A stretch of 55,327 nucleotides of DNA from positions 1-55,327 of the forward strand of contig CAJUFS010000011.1 of the NCBI GenBank assembly GCA_910585575.1, given 5' to 3'. A model generated the notes under the pieces. That model did not search any database. It was given only the letters and a program-made list of their open reading frames with translations, and was not told the DNA's origin. Of the stretch, positions 25,654 through 33,808 are shown piece after piece. The stretch comes from an uncultured Adlercreutzia sp. Lineage in GTDB: Bacteria; Actinomycetota; Coriobacteriia; Coriobacteriales; Eggerthellaceae. The translations under genes were made by a program, and so were the position numbers. Within the stretch, counting starts at the first letter, position 1. Every line of letters starts with the position of its first letter.

Positions 25654-25675
25654 GGACAGATTTTTAATTCTGTGT
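25654..25675. promoter_or_regulatory. Motif site 7: GGACAG-N10-CTGTGT
   Basis: An interrupted palindrome with ACAG/CTGT arms and AT-rich centre ATTTTTAATT. On the minus strand a TAGAAT -10-like hexamer (25625-25630) lies just downstream, so the site would overlap the -35 region of the reductase promoter. Confidence 0.45.
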
Positions 25676-25780
25676 ATTCTTGTATCGGCTTTTATCGTTG
25701 AACTATAGGATTTATCGCCAAATTTAATAGGTTTTGCCCATCAATTGGGACATTTTTAATGGTTCATTGCAAAACCTATT

Positions 25781-25802
25781 ACACATTTGATTAAATATGT
25801 CC
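25781..25802. promoter_or_regulatory. Motif site 9: ACACAT-N10-ATGTCC, overlapping the tetR promoter
   Basis: The arms ACAT/ATGT are perfect and the centre is TTGATTAAAT. A TATAAT hexamer follows at 25823-25828, 41 nt before the TetR start, so the site covers the -35 region. A left half-site GGGACAT with TTTTTAAT (site 8, 25747-25763) lies 33 bp upstream. Together with site 7 these are the only features in the 322-nt gap. Confidence 0.5.
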
Positions 25803-25868
25803 TAAACCTGAGCGAAATTGCGTATAATAGGCCCGGAAGCTTTCCGAGGAGAGGAAGGATGCTGCGAG

Positions 25869-26522
25869 ATGAACGCCCTCAATACTATGCTTCTTATTTC
25901 AGACGCGTTCGTGTCCCTGTGCGATGAGATGCCGCTGCGCAAGGTGTCCATCAGCGACATCGTCGAGCGCACCAACAAGAATCGCAAGACGTTCTACTAT
26001 CACTTCGAGAACAAGGACAAGCTCATCATCTGGATCTTCCGGTACGACCTGGGACAAGTGCTCAAGCAGCACTTCTCGGAGTCGGTGCTGCTTTACGAGG
26101 ACGACGCCGAAAACCCCTGCGCCCGCTTCCCCTACTATATTATGCAGAAGTCCGGCGTGCGCTCTTTGGACCACGCTGAGTTCTTCGAGTGCTTCGCCGA
26201 GGTGCTGGAGGGACGCCGCAACTTCTACCGCCAGGCGCTGGTGGACAACGGCCCCTATTCCCTGCGGAACTACCTCTACGCGCTTTATCTTGACGCCATG
26301 AAAAAGGACATCGACATCATTTTGTCCAACCGCTACCTGCCGCGCGAGAACATCGACTTTTTGGCCGAGTTCTACACTTGCGCGTTTCTGTACTACTACA
26401 TCCGCCGCTGCGACCAGAACTCCGTCGAGCATCTGGCCAGCGACTGCGGTCCTTTCGCCAACATCATTCACAACTCCCTGGAAAACGAGATCAAAGAGGC
26501 GCAGATGCGCCGTAATCTCTAG
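25869..26522 (+). CDS. TetR-family transcriptional regulator
   Basis: A 217-residue protein. The N-terminal helix-turn-helix is typical: LLISDAFVSLCDEMPLRKVS, ISDIVERTNKNRKTFYYHF, then ENKDKLIIWIF. The C-terminal ligand domain is rich in Phe and Tyr (FYTCAFLYYYIRR), similar to DhaS-like TetR proteins. The ATG at 25869 follows a purine-rich AGGAAGGA; it gives a compact N-terminus, whereas the 17-codon longer form does not resemble the family. It is divergent from the OYE-type reductase and precedes an ACAD gene. Dyads at 25654-25675 and 25781-25802 flank its promoter, as expected of a TetR autorepressor. Confidence 0.88.
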   Translation: MNALNTMLLISDAFVSLCDEMPLRKVSISDIVERTNKNRKTFYYHFENKDKLIIWIFRYDLGQVLKQHFSESVLLYEDDAENPCARFPYYIMQKSGVRSLDHAEFFECFAEVLEGRRNFYRQALVDNGPYSLRNYLYALYLDAMKKDIDIILSNRYLPRENIDFLAEFYTCAFLYYYIRRCDQNSVEHLASDCGPFANIIHNSLENEIKEAQMRRNL

Positions 26523-26787
26523 GCGATTCAGAACCTAAAACACCCGTGTCGCCCCCCTTCCGGGCGGGCGCCGGCGCGTCGCAATCTTCAAGCGCCCCAA
26601 GGCGGCTAGGCCATAGACGCCGAGGGGCACATTATAGAAAGCGCCTATGGAACAGGACGAACATGGGCGCGTTTCCCATTAGACTTTTTGCCTCTCAGGC
26701 TGGCAAACTGTTGATAAGGCATAACGCGGGCAGCGCGTCGGACGCGTCGGCTCGCCGGAGCGAGGGTAAGAACGACAAGGAGAAGCT

Positions 26788-27999
26788 ATGAAGTTGACTG
26801 AGCAGGAGTTCCGCGCATTCCTCAAGACCGTCCGCGAGCTGGCGGAGGGCCCCTTCGAGGAGATGCAGAAAGAGGTGGAGGTCACCAACAAATTCCCCCA
26901 GGAATTCATCGACATGGCCATCGCCAACAACCTGTACCGCTACGCGCTGCCCGAGGAGTACGGCGGCTGGGGCTTCAACGAAAAGGAAATCCTTCAGGTG
27001 CAGGAGGAGTTCTCCCGCGGCCCCGGCGGCATGCGCATGCATCTGCACTACGCGGCCGATCTGAACTGGCGCATCCTTGACGACTACGGCTGCGACGAGC
27101 TGAAGGCCGAGTTCATGCCGCAGTTTGCCGACAAGTCCGTGTTCACCTGCTTCGCCTTGACCGAGCAGACCGGCGGCACCGGCGCCGACGTACACACCAC
27201 CGCCGTGAAGGACGAGAACGGCAACTGGGTTCTCAACGGCGAGAAATGGCTCATCTCCCACACCGACGTGGCCCAGTACGCCTACGTCATCGCGCAGACC
27301 GACCCCGAGAAAGAAGGCGACGAGCGCCTTTCCGCCTTCTGGGTGCCCATGGACGCCCCGGGCTTCGAGCTGGTGCCCATGCCCCACATGATGGGCTGCC
27401 GCGGCGCCGGCCATGCCGGCTTCAAGATGACCAACGTGGTGCTGCCGCCCAAGTTCCTGCTGGGCAAAGAGGGCCAGGGCATGGAAGTGGCCATGCACTC
27501 GCTGGCCGTCTCCCGCGTGCACATTGCCGATTCCAACCTGGGCATGTGCCAGCGCATGCTGGAGATTTCCATCGCCCGTGCCCGCGATCGCGTCACCTTC
27601 GGCAAGCCCATCATGCAGCGCCAGGCCATCAAGATGAAGCTGGCGAACATGGCTACCATGATCCACGCCCTGCGCTGCATGGTCATCGAGTTCGCCGACG
27701 AGTACGACAAGGATCCCCACGGCCCCTACATCGCCGAGAAGGCCGCCATGTGCAAGCTGTTCTCCATCGACACCACCCGCGTGGTGTCCGACGAGATGCT
27801 GGAGATCTTCGGCGGCGACGGCTACTTCGAGGACTCCCCTTACGGCCCCACCGAGCGCCTGTACCGCGACGTGCGCGCCATGTGGCTGGAGGAGGGCGCG
27901 CCCACCATTCAGCGCATCACCATCGCCCGCGAGATGGACAAGCACAACGGCATCGTGGAATACCCCGAGCAGAACTGGATTGCGGGCACGAACCTATAG
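26788..27999 (+). CDS. Acyl-CoA dehydrogenase family protein
   Basis: A 403-residue ACAD: MKLTEQEFRAFLKTVRELAE, FTCFALTEQTGGTGADVHTT, NGEKWLISHTDVAQYAYVIA, IFGGDGYFEDSPYGPTERLY and the C-terminal catalytic region WLEEGAPTIQRITIARE, which keeps a Glu. A 15-residue tail extends past the usual end. The ATG at 26788 has ACAAGGAGAAG just upstream. It stands 265 nt after tetR. That gap holds no gene; a weak GGACGA-N10-GTTTCC (26655-26676) is the only motif-like site. A terminator follows. Confidence 0.9.
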   Translation: MKLTEQEFRAFLKTVRELAEGPFEEMQKEVEVTNKFPQEFIDMAIANNLYRYALPEEYGGWGFNEKEILQVQEEFSRGPGGMRMHLHYAADLNWRILDDYGCDELKAEFMPQFADKSVFTCFALTEQTGGTGADVHTTAVKDENGNWVLNGEKWLISHTDVAQYAYVIAQTDPEKEGDERLSAFWVPMDAPGFELVPMPHMMGCRGAGHAGFKMTNVVLPPKFLLGKEGQGMEVAMHSLAVSRVHIADSNLGMCQRMLEISIARARDRVTFGKPIMQRQAIKMKLANMATMIHALRCMVIEFADEYDKDPHGPYIAEKAAMCKLFSIDTTRVVSDEMLEIFGGDGYFEDSPYGPTERLYRDVRAMWLEEGAPTIQRITIAREMDKHNGIVEYPEQNWIAGTNL

Positions 28000-28082
28000 G
28001 CTCAGCCGCGCAACTGGCGCGGATGCGCGAGTCTTACCAACGCGAGCAACGCTCTAACCCGCATTACGTCCCCCGGACAAGC

Positions 28083-28110
28083 GAAATGGCCCCGAAAGGG
28101 GCCATTTCTT
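28083..28110 (+). terminator. Intrinsic terminator after the ACAD at 26788
   Basis: An 11-bp stem GAAATGGCCCC/GGGGCCATTTC with a GAAA tetraloop and short T-tract. Confidence 0.85.
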
Positions 28111-28190
28111 GTTGGTGCGGCAGAAAACGTAGGCGACATTCCTCCAAGTTCCAAAACATCCAGGCAACATCCCCCCTAAGCTCCAGAACT

Positions 28191-28327
28191 AAGTTCCAGA
28201 ATCGGGCGGTTTGGTTCCCTCGTTGCCATGGAAGGTAAAAGCTGACCTGGTGTTTTACTCGTAATAAGTACCAAATCGACCGATTTTGGCTTCCCACAGG
28301 GAACCAAACCAGCCATTCCTGGAACCT
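28191..28327. repeat. Palindromic intergenic element, family B copy 2
   Basis: The arms 28191-28220 and 28298-28327 are 30 nt each and pair with a few mismatches (TTCCAGAA...GGTTTGGTTCCCT with AGGGAACCAAACC...TTCCTGGAA). The centre carries CTGACCTGGTGTTTTAC and CCGATTTTGGC, matched in copy 3. It lies 23 bp before element A copy 1. Confidence 0.75.
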
Positions 28328-28350
28328 AGGAGGGGCGCCTCCACCAGCAC

Positions 28351-28583
28351 CGCGCCCGCTTGCTCGGCCTTCGGCCTTGCGCGCGGTTGCTAGGCGATTG
28401 CGGGTTGCTCCACCAGTCCGCGGACGGGGGCGGTGTCCCGCTCCGGGCACGCGCCGCTCCGCTGCTCGCTTCGCTCGGGCGCTGCGCTCCCTCATGCTTT
28501 CACTTTGCGGCCTTCGGCCGCCTTTTCAAGGCAGTGTTCAGACGGTGCCCTCCGGGGACGCCGCCCCCGCCCGCTGCTCTGCC
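28351..28583 (+). repeat. 233-bp structured element, family A copy 1
   Basis: Nearly the same 233 bp recur at 45031-45263. The element contains a 5' GC-rich hairpin region (GGCC-TTC-GGCC within CGCGC...GCGCG), long arms 28420-28450 and 28545-28574 that pair, and an internal terminator-like hairpin GCGGCC-TTC-GGCCGC plus CTTTTC (28507-28526). Substitutions between copies keep base pairs. It could encode a structured RNA or be a mobile repeat; open reading frames across it are not credible. With B2 and two terminators it accounts for the whole 651-nt gap between 27999 and 28651. Confidence 0.75.
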
Positions 28584-28594
28584 ATATTTGCATA

Positions 28595-28624
28595 GAGGCC
28601 CCGTCGCCTGCGCGACGGGGCCTC
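28595..28624 (-). terminator. Terminator-like hairpin after fixX
   Basis: A perfect 13-bp stem GAGGCCCCGTCGC/GCGACGGGGCCTC with a 4-nt loop, 26 nt past the fixX stop. The T-tract on the minus strand is weak. Confidence 0.7.
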
Positions 28625-28650
28625 ACTTGGTTCCGCGGGTGTCCTTACTC

Positions 28651-28950
28651 TTACCCGAAGCGGTACTCCACTCCCATGGTGGGCTGGGGGTTCTCCCACT
28701 TCTTGACGATGGTGTCCTCGCAGGCGATGCGGCAGGTGCCGCACTCGAGGCAACCGGCGTAGTCGAAGCTGGTGGCGCCGTTCTCGTCGATCTTGTACAG
28801 GGCCGCGGGGCAGACGCGCACGAGCTTCTTGAATTCCTCGATGTCCGGATCCTCCACGAGCTCGATGTGGGCGTTCTCTTCGTCCACCTCGTACTTGTTC
28901 ACGGCGATGAGCTCGTCAACGTTCACCGTGATCGGTGCGATCTGACTCAT
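28651..28950 (-). CDS. fixX: Ferredoxin-like protein FixX
   Basis: A 99-residue ferredoxin partner of FixC. It has VRVCPAALYKID (Cys47) and the cluster motif CLECGTCRIAC (Cys67/70/73/77), as in FixX of E. coli and rhizobia. In FixABCX it takes part in bifurcating electron transfer. The ATG overlaps the fixC stop (ATGA), so translational coupling is likely. It is the last gene of fixABCX. Confidence 0.93.
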   Translation of the reverse strand: MSQIAPITVNVDELIAVNKYEVDEENAHIELVEDPDIEEFKKLVRVCPAALYKIDENGATSFDYAGCLECGTCRIACEDTIVKKWENPQPTMGVEYRFG

Positions 28951-30242
28951 AGGGCCTTCACCGCTCCTCTCATGTCGCGGGCCAGCTTGAACAGGCCGCG
29001 CTTCTTCACAATGGGCATGATGCGCTTGGTCAGGTGCTGCTGGGGCTGGCCATCCACGCAGAACATCGCGTTGAAGATCTCGCGCACCATGACCGGGTAG
29101 TCCGTGAACATGGCGTCCCACTCTTCCATGACGTGGGGCCACTTCTGGAAGGTCTCCAGGTCCTTGATGACGAAGGAGTTCTCCATGCGGGTCTTGTAGC
29201 CGTTAAGGCCCGCGGCGCTCGTGTCGCCGGCGTCCAGGGCCTCGACGGCGGCCTCGCCGGCCATGCGGCCGGAGGCCACGGCGAAGTCCATGCCGCGCAC
29301 CTGGTAGCCCATGTTCATGCACAGGCCCGCGGCCTCGCCGGCAACCAGGGCCCCGTCGAACACGTACTGCGGGATCATGTTGTAGCCGCCCTCGGGCACC
29401 ATATGGCCCGAGTGCTCCACCATCTTCGCACCGCGGATGATGGGCGCCACGGCCGGGTGGTTTTTGAAGTCCTCGAGCATCTGGTACACCGGCGTGGGGT
29501 TGTCGGCCTCGGCAGCCGTGGAGATAGTGGCCACGAGCCCCAGGCTGATGGAGTCCTTGTTCGTGTACAAAAAGCCGCCGCCCACCTTGCCGTGGGTGCA
29601 GTCGCCCACGAACAGCATGGCCGCGCCCTCGCCCTCGGGCACGAGGAACCGGTCCTCGATGACGTTCGCCGGAAGCTCGAACACTTCCTTGATGCCCACG
29701 GCCATCTGGTTGGCCTTCGGGCGCGGGTTGCCCAGGCTGCGCTCGCACAAGAGCGAGTTCACGCCCTCGGCCACGATGACCACCTCGGCGGTGATCTCGT
29801 CCTCGCCGGCGCGCACGCCGACGACCTTGCCGGACTCGTCGCGGATGAGCTCCTCCACGGCGATGCCGCAGATGTACTCGGCCCCGGCCTCCTCGGCCTT
29901 CTCGGCCAGCCACTGGTCGAAGGGCCCGCGCAGCACCGCGTAGGAGTCGGCGCCCTCGCGCGCCAGCTCGGGGCTGGTGAAGTCAACGGTCATGGATGAG
30001 GCGGGGTCCATCAGCGCGATGCGCTCGTGGGTGATCTTGCGCTCGAGCGGCGCCTCTTCCTCGAAGTTCGGGAACACCGGCTTCAGGGAATGGCTGTAGA
30101 TGCGGCCGCCGGTCATGTTCTTGGCGCCGGCGAAGTTGCCGCGCTCCACCACGAGCACGCTCTTGCCCGCCGAGGCCGCCGTGTAGGCCGCCACGGCGCC
30201 GGCGCAGCCAGAGCCGACGACGATGATGTCGAAGTCTGCCAC
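28947..30242 (-). CDS. fixC: FixC, Etf:quinone oxidoreductase-like flavoprotein
   Basis: A 431-residue FAD protein: a GxGxxG-type dinucleotide fold at the start (FDIIVVGSGCAGAVAAYTAA), then VLVVERGNFAGAKNMTGGRI and the C-terminal FAD contact LVAGEAAGLCMNMGYQVRGM. FixC is the soluble Etf-QO homologue of FixABCX. In enterobacteria that complex supplies electrons for carnitine reduction. FixB ends 25 nt upstream. Confidence 0.95.
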   Translation of the reverse strand: MADFDIIVVGSGCAGAVAAYTAASAGKSVLVVERGNFAGAKNMTGGRIYSHSLKPVFPNFEEEAPLERKITHERIALMDPASSMTVDFTSPELAREGADSYAVLRGPFDQWLAEKAEEAGAEYICGIAVEELIRDESGKVVGVRAGEDEITAEVVIVAEGVNSLLCERSLGNPRPKANQMAVGIKEVFELPANVIEDRFLVPEGEGAAMLFVGDCTHGKVGGGFLYTNKDSISLGLVATISTAAEADNPTPVYQMLEDFKNHPAVAPIIRGAKMVEHSGHMVPEGGYNMIPQYVFDGALVAGEAAGLCMNMGYQVRGMDFAVASGRMAGEAAVEALDAGDTSAAGLNGYKTRMENSFVIKDLETFQKWPHVMEEWDAMFTDYPVMVREIFNAMFCVDGQPQQHLTKRIMPIVKKRGLFKLARDMRGAVKAL

Positions 30243-30267
30243 TTCTCTCTCCTTTACCTTGGAAGGC

Positions 30268-31152
30268 CTACAGGGCCGCGATCACCGCGGGCATCACGTC
30301 GGCGATGTCGCCCACCAGGCCGTAGTCGCACTGCTTGAACACCGGCGCGTTCTTGTCCTTGTTGATGGCGAACACCGCGCCGGAGCGGTTGCAGCCCACC
30401 ATGTGCTGCATCTGGCCGGAAATGCCGCAGGCCACGTATACCTTCGGCGTGAGCATGAGGCCAGACACGCCCACGTAGGTGCTCTGGGGCATCCAGTCCA
30501 CGCCCTCGGTCAGCGGACGGGAGCAGGCCACGCCGCCGCCCAGCTTGTCGGCCATCTGACGGGCCCAGTCAAGCTGCGCTTCCTCGGTGAAGCCACGGCC
30601 AGCGGCCACCACGGCGTCAGCCTTGAACAGGTCCGCGCCGCCCTTCTCGCGCACACGGGAAGACTTCAGGCGCAGCGGCTTGGCCGGGGCCACCCAGGCG
30701 GCCTCCTCCACGGTGCCGGCACCGGACGGGGTGGCTTCGGCGAAGGTGCCGGGAGCCACGGTATAGAACGCCACGGCACCCGCGGGTTTCTGCACGCGCT
30801 CGCCCACGCCACCGAAGTACAGGCTCTCGGCGCCCTCGGAGGTGATGGCGCTCACGTCGGTGATGACCGAGGCGCCGACAGCGGCGGCCACGCGGCCCAC
30901 CACGGACTTCACGTGGCGGGTGGGTTCGGCCAGCACCACCTGCGGCTGCTCGGCATCGAAGACGGCCTGCACCGTGGCAGCGGCGTCGTCGGCCACCGCG
31001 CCCTCGGGCACGTTCACCACGACGGTCTTGTCAGAAGCGCCCTCGGGGGTGGCGCCGAAGGTGACGAGGACCACCTCGTCGGCCAGGGTGCGGGCGCCGG
31101 CGGCAAGCTCCACGGCGGCGTCGGAATGCTCGGCAATTACCAGTGCTTTCAT
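30268..31152 (-). CDS. fixB: FixB, Etf alpha-like subunit
   Basis: A 294-residue EtfA homologue: MKALVIAEHSDAAVELA, AAGRGFTEEAQLDWARQMAD, KVYVACGISGQMQHMVGCNR and AVFAINKDKNAPVFKQCDYG. These form the FAD site. It is distinct in sequence from the etfA at 18328 and pairs with FixA 42 nt upstream. Confidence 0.95.
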   Translation of the reverse strand: MKALVIAEHSDAAVELAAGARTLADEVVLVTFGATPEGASDKTVVVNVPEGAVADDAAATVQAVFDAEQPQVVLAEPTRHVKSVVGRVAAAVGASVITDVSAITSEGAESLYFGGVGERVQKPAGAVAFYTVAPGTFAEATPSGAGTVEEAAWVAPAKPLRLKSSRVREKGGADLFKADAVVAAGRGFTEEAQLDWARQMADKLGGGVACSRPLTEGVDWMPQSTYVGVSGLMLTPKVYVACGISGQMQHMVGCNRSGAVFAINKDKNAPVFKQCDYGLVGDIADVMPAVIAAL

Positions 31153-31194
31153 AATCAGCTCTGCCTTTCTTCTTGAATGAAAACGGGAATCGAC

Positions 31195-31950
31195 TTAGAG
31201 GGCGGCCTTCAGGGCGGCCACGAACTGCTCGATGGCGCCATCGGCGGAGGCGTCCTGCACGTTGCAGGCGCGCTCGGCCTGCTGCGGCGCGGCGCAGGAG
31301 ACTACCTCGATGGTGCGCTCGGCGGCCACGGGAGCGCCGGACACCTCCATGGGCTTCTTGCCGGCAGCCAGGATGTCCTTCATGCCGGGAATGCGGGGCT
31401 CGGCCACATCGGGAGACACGGCCACCACGGCAGGCAGCGGCACTTCCACTTCCTCGATCACGTCTTCCAAGGTGCGCTCCACCACAAGGGCGTCGTCGGC
31501 GGCCTCGATGCGGGTGACAGCGTTCACCGAGGGCACGCCCAGAGCCGCGGCCAGCTGCACGTCCACCTGCTGCGCGTAGTCGTCGGCCGAGCCGTCGCCG
31601 CACAGCACCACGTCGTAGTCCATCGTGCCCAGCACGGCAGCCAGCTGAGCGGCAGTGCCGTGGGCGTCCAGGCCGGCGCAGGCGTCGTCGGCCACCATGC
31701 GCAGCGTGTCGACGCCGCGGGCCAGCACGTTCTTCTTCAGCTTGGAGTCATCGATAGAGGCGTCGCCCACGGTCAAGGCGGTCACCGTGGAACCCGGGTT
31801 GGCAGCGGCCAGGGCCGCGGCCGCCTCGATGGCATTCAGGTCATAGGCGGACACAATGCCCTTGGCCTTCGAGAAATCCAGGGAGCGATCGGCACCGATC
31901 TGGATGTCCTGGTCGTCGGGCACCACCTTGAATGCTACGACAATGTTCAT
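31195..31950 (-). CDS. fixA: FixA, Etf beta-like subunit
   Basis: A 251-residue EtfB homologue beginning MNIVVAFKVVPDDQDIQIG, with SAYDLNAIEAAAALAAANPG and LPAVVAVSPDVAEPRIPG. The ATG at 31950 has AAAGGTG upstream; a 49-codon extension into the promoter region is rejected. It opens fixABCX, divergent from caiD across 295 nt that carry the 20-bp motif (32095-32114), the typical fix-cai divergent arrangement. Confidence 0.94.
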   Translation of the reverse strand: MNIVVAFKVVPDDQDIQIGADRSLDFSKAKGIVSAYDLNAIEAAAALAAANPGSTVTALTVGDASIDDSKLKKNVLARGVDTLRMVADDACAGLDAHGTAAQLAAVLGTMDYDVVLCGDGSADDYAQQVDVQLAAALGVPSVNAVTRIEAADDALVVERTLEDVIEEVEVPLPAVVAVSPDVAEPRIPGMKDILAAGKKPMEVSGAPVAAERTIEVVSCAAPQQAERACNVQDASADGAIEQFVAALKAAL

Positions 31951-32094
31951 CTGCGCACCTTTCTCTTCTTGCTTTCGCGAAATGAAACAACCTTGGTTCG
32001 TGAAGGAGCGCCGCTCTCTCTTCGACGCCGCTTCGTTGCCCCCATCTTCGCCCGCCGAGCGACCCCCGTCATCGCCAAAACCCCGTGAAACTCT

Positions 32095-32114
32095 CACTAC
32101 TTAAAAACATGCGA
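32095..32114. promoter_or_regulatory. 20-bp conserved motif in the fixA-caiD divergent promoter
   Basis: CACTACTTAAAAACATGCGA. The same 20 bases with one change (A to G) occur at 43402-43421 in the other divergent promoter of the carnitine locus. It lies 144 nt from the fixA start and 131 nt from caiD, a sensible place for a shared activator site. Confidence 0.6.
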
Positions 32115-32245
32115 CCCCTTATTACCTGGCGATTTACCCGATACGCAACAACTAGTGATGCCCTGTCAATACCGTCCCCGTACTATCGAAGAAGCGGTGC
32201 AAGAGGAGCACCGAGAAGGAACTGTCGCCCTATAAGGAGGAACGC

Positions 32246-33031
32246 ATGACTGATTACTTTGGTACCGACACCGTCGTATCCGAGCTGCGCGAGGACGGTC
32301 TGCTGATCATCCGCATCAACCGCCCCGATGTAGCCAACGCCCTGAACGGCGTGACCTCGGCTGCCATGGAGAACATCATGAACCACGCCGAGACCGATGC
32401 CGCCGTGCGCGCCATCATCGTCACCGGCACCGGCAAGGTGTTCTGCGCCGGCGAGGATCTCTCCGAGCTTTCCGAGGGCGGCGAGTGCCAGACCGTTACC
32501 GAGCACGGCTTCGGCGGCTTGACCGCGCGCCTGTGCTCCAAGCCCGTCATCTGCGCCTGCAACGGCTCGGCTGCCGGCGGCGGCATGGAGATCGCCCTGT
32601 CCTGCGACATGGTGGTGGCCGCCGAGAACGCGAAGTTCGGCTGCACCGAGGTCGGCCTGGGCATCATCGCCTCTACGGGCGGCATCGTGCGCCTGGCCCG
32701 CGACATCAACCGCAAGGACTGCATGGAGCTGCTGCTCACCGGCAAGAAGATCAAGGCCCCGGAGGCCAAGGCCCTCGGCCTCATCAACTATGTGGTGCCC
32801 GCCGAGGAAGTGCTCGACCGCGCCATCGAGCTGGCCGAGGAGTGCCTGAAGAACGCGCCACTGGCTCTGAAGTGGACCAAGTTCATCGTGCACGCCGCCG
32901 ACCAGATGTCCGAGGAGGACGCCATGCGCTTCTCCGACGCCGCCTACCGCTTCCTGGAGAAGACCGACGACGGCATCGAGGGCCCGGCCGCTTTCGTCGA
33001 GAAGCGCGCCCCCCACTGGACCGGCCGCTAA
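32246..33031 (+). CDS. caiD: Crotonobetainyl-CoA hydratase / carnitinyl-CoA dehydratase CaiD
   Basis: A 261-residue crotonase that interconverts L-carnitinyl-CoA and crotonobetainyl-CoA. Features: IIRINRPDVANALNG, GKVFCAGEDLSEL, NGSAAGGGMEIALSCDMVV and AKFGCTEVGLGIIASTGGI, so both catalytic glutamates (GME, CTE) are kept, unlike the crotonase at 8004. The C-terminus EGPAAFVEKRAPHWTGR matches the CaiD end I recall from E. coli (EGPLAFAEKRDPVWKGR). The start has TAAGGAGGAACGC upstream. Divergent from fixABCX. The C-terminal match makes CaiD better supported than a generic hydratase. Confidence 0.87.
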   Translation: MTDYFGTDTVVSELREDGLLIIRINRPDVANALNGVTSAAMENIMNHAETDAAVRAIIVTGTGKVFCAGEDLSELSEGGECQTVTEHGFGGLTARLCSKPVICACNGSAAGGGMEIALSCDMVVAAENAKFGCTEVGLGIIASTGGIVRLARDINRKDCMELLLTGKKIKAPEAKALGLINYVVPAEEVLDRAIELAEECLKNAPLALKWTKFIVHAADQMSEEDAMRFSDAAYRFLEKTDDGIEGPAAFVEKRAPHWTGR

Positions 33032-33130
33032 ACCAGGCGTCCGCTGCGGCCAGAGCATCCGTCGATGCTCAATGCTCGCGGATCAGCGCTCGCAATCCAG
33101 GGCGCGCCGCAAAAGCCACCGCCTTCCAGC

Positions 33131-33161
33131 AAAGAAAGCCCCGCAATGCGGGGCTTTCTTT
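33131..33161 (+). terminator. Intrinsic terminator after caiD
   Basis: A perfect 14-bp stem AAAGAAAGCCCCGC/GCGGGGCTTTCTTT with a 3-nt loop, usable in either direction. Confidence 0.9.
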
Positions 33162-33239
33162 ATGTTTGGATCCCCTCTATTCCCGTCTAACATGCGCGCA
33201 TTAGGGCGTATAGGATAAAAGTGCGTCCGATTTAGGGCG

Positions 33240-33690
33240 CTGACGCAGGTCAGCGTCCTATTTTTATGGAAAGGTCAATCGCGCTGACTTTTTCATTTGG
33301 ACAGAACGTGCGTCTAGATATCGGCTACGCTCCTGATGGGCTACGATAAGTCGCGTAGAGAAGTCGCTCCGAGCCAAGGGATTCCCGTGAAGACAAATTG
33401 GCCAATTAGAGACCGTTTTCCATTGCCTTTGCGTCAATAAGAGATTTCTGGCCAAGCACAACGCATTTTCCTTCAATTCTCTGGCCAAATGCAGGGCGTT
33501 TTCCATCCGTGTTTTTCAGCCCACACATAAAGCCTGGTCAAAACGTTAGGCTCCAAGAGAAGCTTTCTGCATTTTGCCGAAATTGAAGGAAATCGCACGC
33601 TGTTTGGCCATCAAGCGCCCTTTTTGCCCGCAAGAATGGAAAAGGGCCCTTGATTGGCCACTCGCAAGCAGGATTCTCCCCTATCGCGTT
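33240..33690. repeat. Gene-free region of degenerate GGCCAA/TTTTCC inverted repeats
   Basis: The 777-nt gap after caiD holds no credible gene. It has a GCGCTGAC-GCAG-GTCAGCG hairpin (33238-33258), three direct TGGCCAA-N-GCATTTTCC-like units (about 33397, 33452, 33482), an inverted counterpart GGAAATCGCAC...TTTGGCC (about 33590-33612) and a hairpin pairing TGGCCATCAAG with CTTGATTGGCCA (33606-33661). These resemble a decayed palindromic element, with echoes of the family B core (GGTCAG). Confidence 0.5.
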
Positions 33691-33733
33691 ACCTCCCCGA
33701 CAACTTCCATCCCCTCTCGGGGCTTAGAGGGGA

Positions 33734-33795
33734 TTCCCTGCTTCCCTGCTTCCCTGCTTCCCTGCTTCCCTGCTTCCCTGCTTCCCTGCTTCCCT
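33734..33795. repeat. 8-bp tandem repeat (TTCCCTGC x7 plus partial)
   Basis: Seven exact TTCCCTGC units (33734-33789) and a partial unit, just 14 nt past the stop codon of the minus-strand MFS gene. Pure tandem array without spacers; prone to slippage. Confidence 0.95.
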
Positions 33796-33808
33796 TTGCG
33801 CCCTTTTC

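Noticed and set aside
28360-29100. Open frames across the family A element and into fixX/fixC antisense
   Set aside because: The same apparent peptides appear at both copies only because the DNA is repeated; base changes between copies preserve stems, not codons.
33734-33795. CRISPR-like array
   Set aside because: Repeat units are contiguous 8-mers with no spacers; no cas genes are nearby. The same holds for the 9-mer array at 52847-52950.
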